64,000 nt of DNA from Anaerococcus jeddahensis (GTDB lineage: Bacteria > Bacillota > Clostridia > Tissierellales > Peptoniphilaceae), in the NCBI RefSeq assembly GCF_001182725.1, contig NZ_CWHU01000005.1, positions 558,001-622,000 on the forward strand, written 5' to 3'. Made by a program: the position numbers and the translations under genes. The notes under the pieces were generated by a model. It searched no databases. It had not been told where the DNA came from and saw nothing but the letters and a program-made list of their open reading frames with translations. Positions 44,077-54,290 of this stretch are shown piece by piece; positions within the stretch are counted from its first letter, which is position 1, and every line of letters starts with the position of its first letter.

Positions 44077-45009
44077 ATGGAAAAACAAAAAAGTGTAAAA
44101 TTAAGTTATGTAGTTGATATTTTGCGCCTTGAAATAGTTCATAAATCGACAGATTATGATGAAGTTATTTTGCAAAGCCCAGATATCAATAGGCCAGGTC
44201 TACAACTTACAGGATATTTAGAGGAATTTCCATACAAAAGGCTGCAAATTATTGGTAGTGTAGAATACACTTACCTAACAAGCCTTGATAATAAAATGCA
44301 ATATGAAAGATTTAGGGGGATTTTATCTTATAAAATGCCAGCTATATTATTTTCATACAATGCAGGTCTTCCAAAAGATATCTTAGATTTAGCAGATTAT
44401 TACGATATAACAATTTTAAGATCAAAGTTACCAACAACAAAATTAACATCAATAATTTCTCAAGAATTAGAATATATTTTTGCAGATAGAACTCAAGTTC
44501 ACGGCGAATTATTGGAAGTTTTTGGTGTGGGAGTTTTAATTCTTGGAGAAAGTTCTGTTGGAAAAAGTGAAACTGCACTTGATCTTGTAAACAGAGGACA
44601 CAGGTTGGTTGCAGATGATGTAGTAGAATTGGCAGCTTATGACAATAAAGTTGTTGGACAAGCACCAGAAAATATTAGGCACTATACAGAAATTAGGGGT
44701 CTTGGAATTGTTGATGTAAGAAGATTATATGGAACAGGTTCTGTAAAAGTTTCAACAGAAATCGATTTAGTAATTGAACTTGAACATTGGAGAGAAGATT
44801 ATGAATATGACAGACTTGGACTTGATGATCATTTTACAGAAATACTAAATGTAGAAATTCCAAAAATATTAATTCCAGTAAGGGCTGGAAGAAATTTAGC
44901 CATGATTATAGAAGTAGCTGCTATGAATCAAAGAGAAAAATCAATGGGCTATAATGCAGCAAAAGTTATGACCGATAATTTATTTAAAGATTCTAGCAAT
45001 GAAAATTAG
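44077..45009 (+). CDS. hprK: HPr kinase/phosphorylase
   Basis: A 310-residue bifunctional enzyme that phosphorylates and dephosphorylates Ser46 of HPr, the switch of carbon catabolite repression in Bacillota. It has His142 (VHGE), the P-loop GESSVGKSE (residues 157-165), the DD pair at 180-181, and the HPrK signature IRGLGIVDVRRLYG. RBS GAGGAAAAG. It lies ten bases after uvrC, possibly in the pepP-uvrC-hprK transcript. Confidence 0.97.
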   Translation: MEKQKSVKLSYVVDILRLEIVHKSTDYDEVILQSPDINRPGLQLTGYLEEFPYKRLQIIGSVEYTYLTSLDNKMQYERFRGILSYKMPAILFSYNAGLPKDILDLADYYDITILRSKLPTTKLTSIISQELEYIFADRTQVHGELLEVFGVGVLILGESSVGKSETALDLVNRGHRLVADDVVELAAYDNKVVGQAPENIRHYTEIRGLGIVDVRRLYGTGSVKVSTEIDLVIELEHWREDYEYDRLGLDDHFTEILNVEIPKILIPVRAGRNLAMIIEVAAMNQREKSMGYNAAKVMTDNLFKDSSNEN

Positions 45010-45033
45010 CTTGTGAAAATATTTGATATTAAC

Positions 45034-45062
45034 TTGACTAATGATGTAAAAATGTTTATACT
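45034..45062 (+). promoter_or_regulatory. promoter of the PFOR gene
   Basis: TTGACT (45034-45039) and TATACT (45057-45062) are 17 bp apart, giving a leader of about 45 nt. Confidence 0.65.
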
Positions 45063-45112
45063 TAAAATAGTGTTAACGATAATTGATTCATATAATTTTT
45101 AGGAGGTCTTAA

Positions 45113-48100
45113 ATGACAATTAAAAGAGCTATGAAGACTATGGATGGTAATACTGCAGCTGCTCACGTATCTTATGCGTTTACAGATGTAGCAACAATCT
45201 ATCCTATTACACCTTCATCACCAATGCCTGAAGCAGTAGATGTTTGGGCAGCAAATGGTAGAAAAAACGTATTTGGTAGACCAGTTCAAGTAAAAGAAAT
45301 GCAATCAGAAGCTGGTGCAGCAGGAGCAGTTCACGGCGCACTTGCAGCAGGAGCACTTACTACTACATATACAGCAAGTCAAGGATTATTATTAATGATC
45401 CCAAATATGTACAAAATTGCTGGAGAAAGATTACCAGGTGTTTTCCATGTTGCAGCTAGAACTTTAGCAACTCACGCACTTTCAATTTACGGTGACCATT
45501 CTGACGTTATGGCAGCAAGACAAACAGGATTTGCTATGCTATGTTCAGGATCAGTTCAACAAGTTATGGACTTATCACCAGTTGCTCACTTAGCAGCTAT
45601 TGAAGGAAGAATACCTTTCTGTAATTTCTTTGATGGATTTAGAACAAGTCACGAAATTCAAAAAATCCAAGTATGGGATTATGATGATTTAGCTCCATTA
45701 GTAGATTATGAAGCAGTAGATAGATTTAAAAACGAATCATTAAATCCAGAAAGACCAAAAACTATTGGTACAGCTGAAAAGAATATTTTCTTCCAAAGAA
45801 TGGAAGCTTCAAACCCAGCTTATACAAATATAATTGGTATAACAGAAAACTACATGAATAAAATTAATGAATTAATCGGTACAAATTACGGATTATTCAA
45901 TTACTATGGTGCAGATGATGCAGAAGAAATCATCGTAGCTATGGGTTCAGTTTGTCAAGCAGCTGAAGAAGCAATTGATAAATTAGTAGAAGATGGTAAA
46001 AAAGTAGGTATGGTTGAAGTTCATTTATTCAGACCATTCTCAAAAGATCACTTACTAAAAGCTATACCAAAAACAGTTAAGAAAATTGCTGTTTTAGATA
46101 GAACAAAAGAAAAAGGTTCAATTGGAGAACCATTACTATTAGATGTTAAATCAGCTTATTATGATGTTGAAGATAAACCACAAATAATAGGTGGTAGATA
46201 TGGTCTTTCATCAAAAGATACAATACCTGCAGATATTGAAGCAGTATTTAAAAATCTTGAAGGTGAAATTAAAGATGACTTCACAATCTCAATAGTTGAT
46301 GATGTAACATTTAAATCTCTTGAAAGAACTGACTTAAGAATCAGACAAGAAGGAACAAGCAGATGTAAATTCTGGGGATTCGGATCTGACGGAACTGTAG
46401 GAGCAAATAAACAAGCTATTAAAATCATCGGAGATAATACAGACATGTATGCTCAAGGATATTTTGACTACGATTCTAAAAAATCTGGTGGACTTACAGT
46501 ATCTCACTTAAGATTTGGTAAAAATCCAATTAGATCAACCTACCTATTAGACGAAGCTGACTTTATTTCATGTTCAAAACCAGCTTACGTTCATCAATAT
46601 GACTTATTAGCTGGACTTAAAGATGGTGGTACATTCTTACTAAACTGTCCTTGGTCAGAAGAAGATTTAGAAGAACATCTACCAGCAAATATGAAAAGAT
46701 ATATTGCTGAACACAATATTGACTTTAATATAATTGATGCATCACATATTGCTGAAAATATTGGATTAGGTTCAAGAACAAATATGATTATGCAATCAGC
46801 ATTCTTTAATCTTGCAAATGTAATTCCAATAGATCAAGCAGTTAAATTCTTAAAAGATTCTATAGTTAAAGCTTATGGTCACAAAGGTGATGATATAGTA
46901 AACATGAACTACAAAGCAGTTGATAAAGGAATTGACGCAGTAGTTAAAGTAAATGTTCCAGAATCTTGGAAAGATGCAAAAGATGAAGTTAAAGAAGAAA
47001 AAGAACTTCCAGAATTCATCAAAGACATTGTTAAACCAATGATTGAACAAAAAGAAGATGACCTTCCAGTTTCAGTATTCAAAGATAGAACAAACGGAGA
47101 CTTTGAACCAGGTACAACTCAATACGAAAAAAGAGGAATTGCTCTTAATGTACCAGAATGGCAAATTGACAATTGTATCCAATGTAACCAATGTTCATAT
47201 GTTTGTCCACACGCTGTAATTAGACCTTTCTTAGTAACAGAAGAAGAAAAAGCTAATGCACCAGAAGGATTTGAAACAAAGAAAGCTATTGGTAAGGGAA
47301 TGGATGGATATGATTTCAGAATCCAAGTTTCACCACTTGATTGTACAGGTTGTGGAAACTGTGCTGATGTATGTCCAGCTCCAAAGAAAGCTCTTCTAAT
47401 GAAACCTTTCGAAGAAGAAGTTGAAAAAGAAAAAGATAATTGGGAATACGCACACGAAGAAGTTGGATACAAAGAAGACGTTATGGATCCAATGACATTA
47501 AAAGGATCTCAATTTAAACAACCATTACTTGAGTTCTCAGGAGCTTGTGCAGGCTGTGGAGAAACTCCATACGCTAAACTTGTTACTCAATTATTCGGTG
47601 ACAGAATGTATATAGCTAACGCTACAGGATGTTCATCAATTTGGGGAGCTTCAGCACCAGCAACACCTTATACAACAAATGCTTGCGGACAAGGTCCAGC
47701 TTGGGGTAACTCATTATTTGAAGATGCAGCTGAATATGGATATGGTATGAAACTTGCAGCTGATTCAAACAAATTACTTCTTGAAACTTACATGAATGAA
47801 TTTAACGAACTTGGATTAGATTCTGAACTAAGCGAAGCATTTAAAGCATGGTTAGAAGGAAATGAAGATGTTAAAGCATCTAAAGAAGCTACAGCTAAAA
47901 TCCTTAACCTTGAAGATAAAGCTAAATCAATAAGCGATGAAAAAGCTAAAGATTTACTTCATAAAATTTATACACTAAAAGATTATATGATTAAAAAATC
48001 AGTTTGGATTTTCGGTGGAGACGGATGGAGCTATGATATTGGATTTGGTGGAGTTGACCACGTACTTGCAAGTGGAGAAAACATCAATATCTTAGTATTT

Positions 48101-48643
48101 GATACAGAAGTTTATTCAAATACAGGTGGACAATCATCTAAAGCTACACCATTATCAGCAGTAGCACAATTTGCTGCATCTGGTAAAAAGGTTAGAAAGA
48201 AAGACCTTGGTCTAATGATGACTTCATACGGATATGTTTACGTAGCACAAGTTGCTATGGGAGCAAATCAAAACCAAACAATAAAAGCTATGAAAGAAGC
48301 TGAAAGCTATGATGGACCATCTCTAATCATCTGCTATGCACCATGTATCAACCACGGTATCAGAATTGGTATGGGTAAATCTCAATTTAGAGAAAAACAA
48401 GCTGTTGATGCAGGTTACTGGCACTTATGGAGATTCGATCCAAGACTTGCTGATGAAGGAAAGAATCCATTCCAATTAGATTCTAGAGAACCTAAGGAAT
48501 CATTCCAAGAATTTATCCAAGGAGAAGTTAGATACTCTTCACTTAAGAGATCATTCCCTGAAACAGCTGACCAATTATATCAAGAAGCAGAAAAAGCTGC
48601 TAAAGATAGATATGAAACATATAAGAGATTAGCTGGTAAATAA
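45113..48643 (+). CDS. nifJ: pyruvate:ferredoxin oxidoreductase (homodimeric)
   Basis: A 1176-residue single-chain PFOR that converts pyruvate and CoA to acetyl-CoA and CO2 and reduces ferredoxin. Domain I has YPITPSSPMPE. The ferredoxin-like domain binds two [4Fe-4S] clusters through CIQCNQCSYVCP (Cys688 onward) and CTGCGNCADVCP (Cys744 onward). The TPP-binding domain VI carries the proximal-cluster cysteines Cys812 and Cys815 (CAGCGE), and GDGWSYDIGFGG with SNTGGQSSK. Strong AGGAGG and strong codon bias imply high expression. It is the central catabolic enzyme here. Confidence 0.98.
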   Translation: MTIKRAMKTMDGNTAAAHVSYAFTDVATIYPITPSSPMPEAVDVWAANGRKNVFGRPVQVKEMQSEAGAAGAVHGALAAGALTTTYTASQGLLLMIPNMYKIAGERLPGVFHVAARTLATHALSIYGDHSDVMAARQTGFAMLCSGSVQQVMDLSPVAHLAAIEGRIPFCNFFDGFRTSHEIQKIQVWDYDDLAPLVDYEAVDRFKNESLNPERPKTIGTAEKNIFFQRMEASNPAYTNIIGITENYMNKINELIGTNYGLFNYYGADDAEEIIVAMGSVCQAAEEAIDKLVEDGKKVGMVEVHLFRPFSKDHLLKAIPKTVKKIAVLDRTKEKGSIGEPLLLDVKSAYYDVEDKPQIIGGRYGLSSKDTIPADIEAVFKNLEGEIKDDFTISIVDDVTFKSLERTDLRIRQEGTSRCKFWGFGSDGTVGANKQAIKIIGDNTDMYAQGYFDYDSKKSGGLTVSHLRFGKNPIRSTYLLDEADFISCSKPAYVHQYDLLAGLKDGGTFLLNCPWSEEDLEEHLPANMKRYIAEHNIDFNIIDASHIAENIGLGSRTNMIMQSAFFNLANVIPIDQAVKFLKDSIVKAYGHKGDDIVNMNYKAVDKGIDAVVKVNVPESWKDAKDEVKEEKELPEFIKDIVKPMIEQKEDDLPVSVFKDRTNGDFEPGTTQYEKRGIALNVPEWQIDNCIQCNQCSYVCPHAVIRPFLVTEEEKANAPEGFETKKAIGKGMDGYDFRIQVSPLDCTGCGNCADVCPAPKKALLMKPFEEEVEKEKDNWEYAHEEVGYKEDVMDPMTLKGSQFKQPLLEFSGACAGCGETPYAKLVTQLFGDRMYIANATGCSSIWGASAPATPYTTNACGQGPAWGNSLFEDAAEYGYGMKLAADSNKLLLETYMNEFNELGLDSELSEAFKAWLEGNEDVKASKEATAKILNLEDKAKSISDEKAKDLLHKIYTLKDYMIKKSVWIFGGDGWSYDIGFGGVDHVLASGENINILVFDTEVYSNTGGQSSKATPLSAVAQFAASGKKVRKKDLGLMMTSYGYVYVAQVAMGANQNQTIKAMKEAESYDGPSLIICYAPCINHGIRIGMGKSQFREKQAVDAGYWHLWRFDPRLADEGKNPFQLDSREPKESFQEFIQGEVRYSSLKRSFPETADQLYQEAEKAAKDRYETYKRLAGK

Positions 48644-48664
48644 TATAAATTAAATAAAAATTAT

Positions 48665-48693
48665 AAAGGATGACTTAGCTCATCCTTTTTTTG
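48665..48693 (+). terminator. terminator after the PFOR gene
   Basis: AAAGGATGA (48665-48673) and TCATCCTTT (48680-48688) pair, followed by T7. Confidence 0.9.
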
Positions 48694-48816
48694 TGGAAAA
48701 ATTTAAAAATTTTAAAAAATTTTTTAGATTTTAAATTTATAATTATGTTTATAATTGAAAATTTTGTTTTGAAATTAAATGAAAATTTTTACTAAATTAT
48801 AATAATCTCTTATTTG

Positions 48817-48825
48817 TGGTATAAT
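48817..48825 (+). promoter_or_regulatory. extended -10 promoter of the gls24-fakA-recG operon
   Basis: TGGTATAAT (48817-48825), 33 bp before the ATG. No clear -35. Confidence 0.6.
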
Positions 48826-48858
48826 ATTTTATATATTAAAACTAAAATGGAGGAGTTT

Positions 48859-49212
48859 ATGGCAATTAAGTATAAAAACAATTACGGTAAAGTTAGTATT
48901 TCAGAAACAGTAATTGCAAATATTGCTGCAGCTTCTGTAATGGAGTCCTACGGGGTTGTAGGTCTTGCCAGCAGAAGTACTAAAGATGGATTATATAAAC
49001 TTTTAGGCATTGAAAATATGAACAGAGGCGTAAAAGTTGTTAGAAATATAGATGGATCTGTAACAATAGATATATCATTATTTTTAAATTATGGTGTAAG
49101 AATAGCAGTTGTGTGCCAAAATATTATTGAAAATGTTAAATACAATGTAGAACATTCTCTTAGTGTTGGTGTTGCAAGTGTAAATATTTTAGTTCAAGGA
49201 ATAAGAAGTTAG
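48859..49212 (+). CDS. Asp23/Gls24-family protein (YloU-like)
   Basis: A 117-residue Asp23/Gls24 protein. Motifs include GKVSISETVIANIAAASVMESYGVVGL and a C-terminal VNILVQGIR. Members are small alkaline-shock/envelope-associated proteins; YloU is the partner of the FakA-type gene in Bacillota. I start at 48859 behind GGAGGAG; the longer frame runs back through the -10 box. A second family member is encoded at 56183. Confidence 0.93.
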   Translation: MAIKYKNNYGKVSISETVIANIAAASVMESYGVVGLASRSTKDGLYKLLGIENMNRGVKVVRNIDGSVTIDISLFLNYGVRIAVVCQNIIENVKYNVEHSLSVGVASVNILVQGIRS

Positions 49213-49219
49213 GAGAAAT

Positions 49220-50791
49220 ATGAAGAAAATCGATAGTAAAAAGTTCAAAACTTTAATTATTAAATCTTTTGAACTTCTTAATGAAAAAAGGGATGTTGTC
49301 GATAGTTTAAATGTATTCCCTGTTCCTGATGGTGATACAGGTACTAATATGACTATGACAATGAAATCTGGTGTAGAAAGAGTAAAGGAAAATGAATCAT
49401 CATCTTGTTATGATATTGCTAAAGCTTTAAGCCAAGGAACTTTGATGGGGGCTAGGGGAAATTCTGGTGTAATTTTATCCCAACTTTGTCGTGGTATGTC
49501 TAAAGCCTTGAAAGGTCACGATATTATTGAAGCAGAAAATATAAAAGAAATTTTTGATACTGCAAATAAAACTGCATATAAAGCTGTAATGAAGCCTACT
49601 GAAGGTACAATTTTGACTGTATCAAGATTAATGGCTGAAGAGGCTAATAATTCTTTTGAATATAATATTGATATTGACAAATACTTATATAAAATCATAG
49701 GTGCAGGTCAAAAAGCCTTACTTGATACTCCAAATTTACTTCCAGTATTGAAGGAAGCCAAGGTTGTTGACTCTGGTGGACAAGGTTTGATGTTTTTGCT
49801 TGAAGGAGCTTTGAAAGCATTAAATGGCGATATCGATATTGAAACTGACCTATCTGAAATTGAAATTGAGGATTTGCCTTCAAAAGATTATAATGTTGAC
49901 TTATCTATTAGCATTGGAGAAGATGAAAAAGATGAATTGCTTGAAAAATTAAACGAAATATCTACTTCTTTGTCTGAATCTTTTGACAATGGAATTTTAT
50001 ATATATCTTTTGATTGTGACAGTATTAATGATTTATTAGAAAAAGTTTCTTCATATGGTCAAGTTTTAAAAATGAATGTAGAAAATACAAATCCTGATGT
50101 TTTAAATAATATAAAAATTAACAAAAAACCTGCGAAGAAATATGGATTTATAGCTGTTTCTAGAGGAGAGGGCTATGATAAAGTCTTTGAAAGTTTAAAT
50201 GTCGATATAATTATTGCTGGTGGTCAAACAATGAATCCATCAACTGAGGATATTTATAAGGCTATTGAAAAAGTTGATAGTGAAAATGTAATAATTTTCC
50301 CAAATAACAAAAATATCATAATGAGCGCTAAGCAAGCTTGTGATTTATCTGATAAGACTTGTAGGGTTGTTGAGACAAGGTCCATTCCTGAATCTTTTTC
50401 TGCACTCTTATCTTTTGATGAAGATGAATCTTTAGATGAAAATATGGAAAATTTCAATGATGCTATTGAAGATGTTAGAGTATGTGAAGTTACTATAGCT
50501 GTTAGGGATACTAATGTTAATAATGTTGAAATCAAAAAAGATGAATATATTGGAATTGTTGATAATAATATAGTAACTAGCAAAAAAACTATTGAAAAAA
50601 CCGCAAGGGAAACTTTAGAAAAAGCTGTAGATGATGATACATCTTTAATTACTATTTATTATGGTGAAGATATAGAAGACAAAGATGCAAAAAAACTTCA
50701 AAAATTTGTCCAAAAGAAATTCAAAGACTGTGATGTTGAATTAATTTATGGTGGTCAACCTTTATATTATTATACAATTACCTTGGAGTAG
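49220..50791 (+). CDS. fakA: DAK2-domain protein, fatty-acid kinase subunit FakA-like (YloV)
   Basis: A 523-residue protein. The N-terminal DhaL/DAK2 nucleotide domain (about residues 8-200) carries the metal-binding NVFPVPDGDTGTNMT and GARGNSGVILSQLCRG. The C-terminal FakA domain includes IIAGGQTMNPST and IPESFSALLSF. With a DegV-family FakB it phosphorylates fatty acids for phospholipid synthesis; no FakB gene is in the window. The operon order gls24-fakA-recG is conserved. RBS AGGAG. Confidence 0.92.
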   Translation: MKKIDSKKFKTLIIKSFELLNEKRDVVDSLNVFPVPDGDTGTNMTMTMKSGVERVKENESSSCYDIAKALSQGTLMGARGNSGVILSQLCRGMSKALKGHDIIEAENIKEIFDTANKTAYKAVMKPTEGTILTVSRLMAEEANNSFEYNIDIDKYLYKIIGAGQKALLDTPNLLPVLKEAKVVDSGGQGLMFLLEGALKALNGDIDIETDLSEIEIEDLPSKDYNVDLSISIGEDEKDELLEKLNEISTSLSESFDNGILYISFDCDSINDLLEKVSSYGQVLKMNVENTNPDVLNNIKINKKPAKKYGFIAVSRGEGYDKVFESLNVDIIIAGGQTMNPSTEDIYKAIEKVDSENVIIFPNNKNIIMSAKQACDLSDKTCRVVETRSIPESFSALLSFDEDESLDENMENFNDAIEDVRVCEVTIAVRDTNVNNVEIKKDEYIGIVDNNIVTSKKTIEKTARETLEKAVDDDTSLITIYYGEDIEDKDAKKLQKFVQKKFKDCDVELIYGGQPLYYYTITLE

Positions 50792-50796
50792 GATAG

Positions 50797-52776
50797 ATGG
50801 ATCTTTTAGATCTTAAGGGTATAGGAAAAAAGAAAAAAGAATATTTATCAAACTTATCTATCTATAAGGTAGAAGATTTATATAATTATTATCCTAGGGA
50901 GTATGAGGATAGGTCAAAAAAATTTGATTTATCCCATGGTCTTGATGGAAATAAGCACTATTATGAGTGGAAAATTGAATCAAAAGTTTACACAAACTAT
51001 AGCAAAAAATTTTCTATTTCTTATCTTTATGCAAGTGAAAATGATAAAAGGATAAAAATTGTTTTTTTTAATGACAAATTTTCCCCTAGATCTTTAGAAA
51101 TTGGTAAAACTTACAAATTTTATACTAAAGTTGTAAAAAATGGCTACGAATTGGAGTGCCATAATCCAGAATTTTCAAATCTTGATGATAAGAGAATTGG
51201 AAATATTGTTCCAATCTATCCTTTAACAAAGTCATTAAATAATAAAAATTTATCAGATTTTATTTGTCAGGCCTTGGAAAATTTTAATCAAGAAGAAATT
51301 TTATTGGATAAAAAGGTTCTTGATCAATTTAATTTTTCTAATAAACTTACAAATCTTAGGGAAATTCATTTTCCAACTAGTATAGAAAATTTAAAAAAAG
51401 CTAAGAGTCAGATAAAAATTATTGATTTTTTAAAGGAATTAATTTTTATTTATCTAATGCAAAAAGAAAATTCCTACCAAGATTTAAAATTGGATTTTGA
51501 TTTGGATAATATTTTAAATAGGCTTGATTATAAATTGACACCTAGTCAATCTAAGGCACTACTTGAAATTTTAGAAGATTCTTCAAGTAAGTCAATTATG
51601 AATAGGCTTTTGTGCGGAGATGTTGGGAGTGGAAAAACTATAGTTGCCTTGATTGCTATGATTATTTTTTCTATAAATTCCTACCAATCTTGCATGATGG
51701 TGCCTACTGAAGTCTTGGCCATTCAACAATATAAAAAAAATAAAAAACTTATTGAAAGTTTTGGTTTAAAATTTTGTCTTTTGACTTCATCCGTTAAAAA
51801 TAAGGATGAAATTAAAGAAAAAATCAAAAATGGGGAAGTTGATATAGTTATTGGAACCCATGCTCTTATTGTTGAAGATGTAGAATTTAAAAATTTGAAA
51901 TTAATAGTTGCTGATGAGCAGCACCGTTTTGGAGTTAGACAAAGACAAGCCTTGTATGAAAAAGGTAATGATGCAAATTATCTAACAATGACAGCTACTC
52001 CAATTCCTAGAACTCTTTTTTTAAAGATGAAAAAGCTCTTAGACTTATCTCAAATTACAGAGCTTCCAAAGGGAAGAGGAGAAATTATAACAGAGCTTGT
52101 TCTTTTATCTATGGAAGCTAGTTTATTTTTAAAAATCAATAATTTTATCGAAAAGGGCAGACAAGTTTATGTCGTGAGTGATTCTATTGATAGTGATGAT
52201 GAAAATAGTCTAGAAAATTTATACAAACGCTATAAGAAAAATTTTAAAAATGCTCGTATTGAAAAACTTCACGGAAAATTAAAAGCTGATCAAAAAGAGA
52301 AAATTTTAAAAGATTTTTCAGATGGTGAAATTGATATATTGATTTCTACAACTGTTATTGAAGTTGGAATTGATGTATCCAATGCAAATTGTATGGTAAT
52401 TTACAATGCTAATAACTTTGGTTTATCATCTCTTCACCAACTTAGGGGAAGAATTGGTAGGGGAGAACACAAATCCTATTGTTATTTGATAAGCAAAAAT
52501 ATTGATGAAAGATCTAAACTAAATATTATTAAAAATTCAAATGACGGTTTTGAAATCGCAAAAAAAGATCTAAAGTTAAGGGGAGCAGGTAAAATTTTAT
52601 CTACAATCCAACATGGTAAAAATCTTGATGATTTAAATTATTTAAATCTAAAAGAAGATGAAATTGATTTATGTTTTAAAATTTTTACTTATTTAAAAAA
52701 TAATAATTTTGATGGTGTAAATTTTACTTACTTAGAAAAATATTTTAATATAGATAAGAGGATAGTGTTAAATTAA
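50797..52776 (+). CDS. recG: ATP-dependent DNA helicase RecG
   Basis: A 659-residue replication-fork remodelling helicase. An N-terminal wedge/OB domain precedes the SF2 core: GDVGSGKT (about residues 273-280), DEQHRFGVRQR (about 371), TMTATPIPRTL, STTVIEVGIDVSNAN and QLRGRIGRG. It is somewhat shorter than B. subtilis RecG (682), mainly in the N-terminal domain. Starts six bases after fakA with GGAGTAGG. Confidence 0.96.
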   Translation: MDLLDLKGIGKKKKEYLSNLSIYKVEDLYNYYPREYEDRSKKFDLSHGLDGNKHYYEWKIESKVYTNYSKKFSISYLYASENDKRIKIVFFNDKFSPRSLEIGKTYKFYTKVVKNGYELECHNPEFSNLDDKRIGNIVPIYPLTKSLNNKNLSDFICQALENFNQEEILLDKKVLDQFNFSNKLTNLREIHFPTSIENLKKAKSQIKIIDFLKELIFIYLMQKENSYQDLKLDFDLDNILNRLDYKLTPSQSKALLEILEDSSSKSIMNRLLCGDVGSGKTIVALIAMIIFSINSYQSCMMVPTEVLAIQQYKKNKKLIESFGLKFCLLTSSVKNKDEIKEKIKNGEVDIVIGTHALIVEDVEFKNLKLIVADEQHRFGVRQRQALYEKGNDANYLTMTATPIPRTLFLKMKKLLDLSQITELPKGRGEIITELVLLSMEASLFLKINNFIEKGRQVYVVSDSIDSDDENSLENLYKRYKKNFKNARIEKLHGKLKADQKEKILKDFSDGEIDILISTTVIEVGIDVSNANCMVIYNANNFGLSSLHQLRGRIGRGEHKSYCYLISKNIDERSKLNIIKNSNDGFEIAKKDLKLRGAGKILSTIQHGKNLDDLNYLNLKEDEIDLCFKIFTYLKNNNFDGVNFTYLEKYFNIDKRIVLN

Positions 52777-53336
52777 TGAGAGTAGTAGCTGGAAAATACA
52801 AGGGATTTAATTTAAAATCACCAAAATCAAATAATTCAAGACCAACAGATAATAAGGTAAAGGAAGCTGTAATGGCTATGCTTTATCCTTTTAAAGAAAA
52901 TTTTACAGTTCTTGATTTGTTTTCATGTACTGGACAAATGGGAATAGAATTTTTATCTCATGGGGCAAAGGAAGTTATTTTTGGTGAATTAAATAATTCT
53001 AATTATAGGATACTCAAAGAAAATATTGAAAAGACAAAAAGCGAAAATGCTAAATGTATAAGAGGGGATTTTAGAAAAGTTTTAGAAGTTTTAAAAGATG
53101 AAAATAAAACTTTTGACTACATATATTTGGATCCTCCTTATAAAGAGGATTATTTGAAAATTAGTCTAGAAACTATATTAGTCTACCATTTGTTGAATAA
53201 AGATGGTATAATAATAAGCGAATCAGATAAGGATATTGATTTTTCTCACATGACTAATTTAAATTTAATTAAAGAAAAAAAATATGGAAGGAAAATCATA
53301 AAAATTTATTGCTATGAAAGTGATATATCCAGGTAG
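52776..53336 (+). CDS. rsmD: 16S rRNA (guanine(966)-N(2))-methyltransferase
   Basis: A 186-residue RsmD. It begins MRVVAGKYKGFNLKSP and has SAM-binding DLFSCTGQMGIEFLSHGA (about residues 48-65) and the catalytic DPPY at 119-122. It methylates G966 near the ribosomal P site. One-base overlap with recG (TAATG) and 23-bp overlap with coaD show a tightly packed operon. The usual GAGTGALGIEAL glycine loop reads SCTGQMGIEFL. Confidence 0.94.
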   Translation: MRVVAGKYKGFNLKSPKSNNSRPTDNKVKEAVMAMLYPFKENFTVLDLFSCTGQMGIEFLSHGAKEVIFGELNNSNYRILKENIEKTKSENAKCIRGDFRKVLEVLKDENKTFDYIYLDPPYKEDYLKISLETILVYHLLNKDGIIISESDKDIDFSHMTNLNLIKEKKYGRKIIKIYCYESDISR

Positions 53337-53820
53337 CTTTGATCCTATTACGATCGGACATTTAGATATAATTAAAAGATTAAATGATATGTTTGATGAG
53401 GTAATCATTGCTATATTGATAAATGAAGCCAAGCACTCTCTTTTCTCAATTAAAGAGAGAAAACAATTAATAGAAAAAGATATTGAAGAATATAAATTAG
53501 AAAATGTAAAAGTAAAAACATTTGAAGGTTTATTGGTCGACTTTGCAAAAAAAGAAAATTCAAAAATAATAGTTAGGGGAATTAGGGCTATTGCAGATTA
53601 TGAGTATGAGATGAATATTGCTCAATTCAATACTAATCTTTACCCAGGTCTTGAAACTATATTTTTACTTTCTGACCCAAAATTCTCGTTTATAAGTTCA
53701 AGCGGAGTAAGAGAGCTAGCTAGTTTTGGTGGAGATGTATCTAAATTTGTATCAAAAAATGTAAAAAAAGCTATATATGAAAAAAATAATCTAGGAGGAA
53801 AAAATAATGGCAAATATTAA
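53314..53820 (+). CDS. coaD: phosphopantetheine adenylyltransferase
   Basis: A 168-residue CoaD, the penultimate step of CoA synthesis. The nucleotidyl-transferase motif is YPGSFDPITIGH (residues 5-16), with VRGIRAIADYEYE and FISSSGVREL further on. rsmD-coaD adjacency is typical of Bacillota. No free ribosome site; it starts inside rsmD. Confidence 0.96.
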   Translation: MKVIYPGSFDPITIGHLDIIKRLNDMFDEVIIAILINEAKHSLFSIKERKQLIEKDIEEYKLENVKVKTFEGLLVDFAKKENSKIIVRGIRAIADYEYEMNIAQFNTNLYPGLETIFLLSDPKFSFISSSGVRELASFGGDVSKFVSKNVKKAIYEKNNLGGKNNGKY

Positions 53821-54289
53821 TGAACTTATTGATGAAATTGAAGATATAATGGACAACGCTAGTTCAGTACCATTTTCAAGAAAGGTTTCTGTAGATCCAG
53901 ACGAAATTTTTGAAATAGTTAGGGACATGAGAGATTCCCTACCAACAGAAATTAAAAATGCTCAATGGATTAACGATGAAAAAGAAAGAATTCTTCAAGA
54001 AGCTGATAACGAAGCAAGATCTAAGGTTGAAAATGCAAATAATGAAATTAAAAATTTCAAAGAACAAGCTAAAAGTCAATATCAAAGAATGATTTCTGAA
54101 CATCAAATAACAGCCCAAGCTAGACAAGAAGCACAAAGAATTCTTGAAGAAGCAAATCAAGAGGCTAATAAAATTAAACAACAATCATACCAATACATTG
54201 ACCAATTATTTACAAAATCAAGTGAAAACTTCAACCAATTGGCTCAATCATTGGAAAAAAATAAACAACATATATTAAATCAAAAATAA
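53807..54289 (+). CDS. coiled-coil protein conserved downstream of coaD
   Basis: A 160-residue, hydrophilic, largely helical protein with a long coiled coil from about residue 60 to 150 (EKERILQEADNEARSKVENA, ARQEAQRILEEANQEANKI). It has no membrane segment. The heptad pattern and the N-terminal DEIFEIVRDMRDSLPTEIKNA resemble DivIVA-like or ATP-synthase-stalk-like proteins often labelled 'ATPase' beside coaD in anaerobic Bacillota. I do not recognise a function. Strong AGGAGG start inside coaD; last gene of the operon. Confidence 0.8.
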   Translation: MANINELIDEIEDIMDNASSVPFSRKVSVDPDEIFEIVRDMRDSLPTEIKNAQWINDEKERILQEADNEARSKVENANNEIKNFKEQAKSQYQRMISEHQITAQARQEAQRILEEANQEANKIKQQSYQYIDQLFTKSSENFNQLAQSLEKNKQHILNQK

Positions 54290-54290
54290 A

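Noticed and set aside
45070-45100. Possible Rex operator (GTGTTAAC...AATTGA) between the PFOR promoter and its start
   Set aside because: Only the left half-site resembles TTGTTAA; the right half does not match, so I do not claim it.
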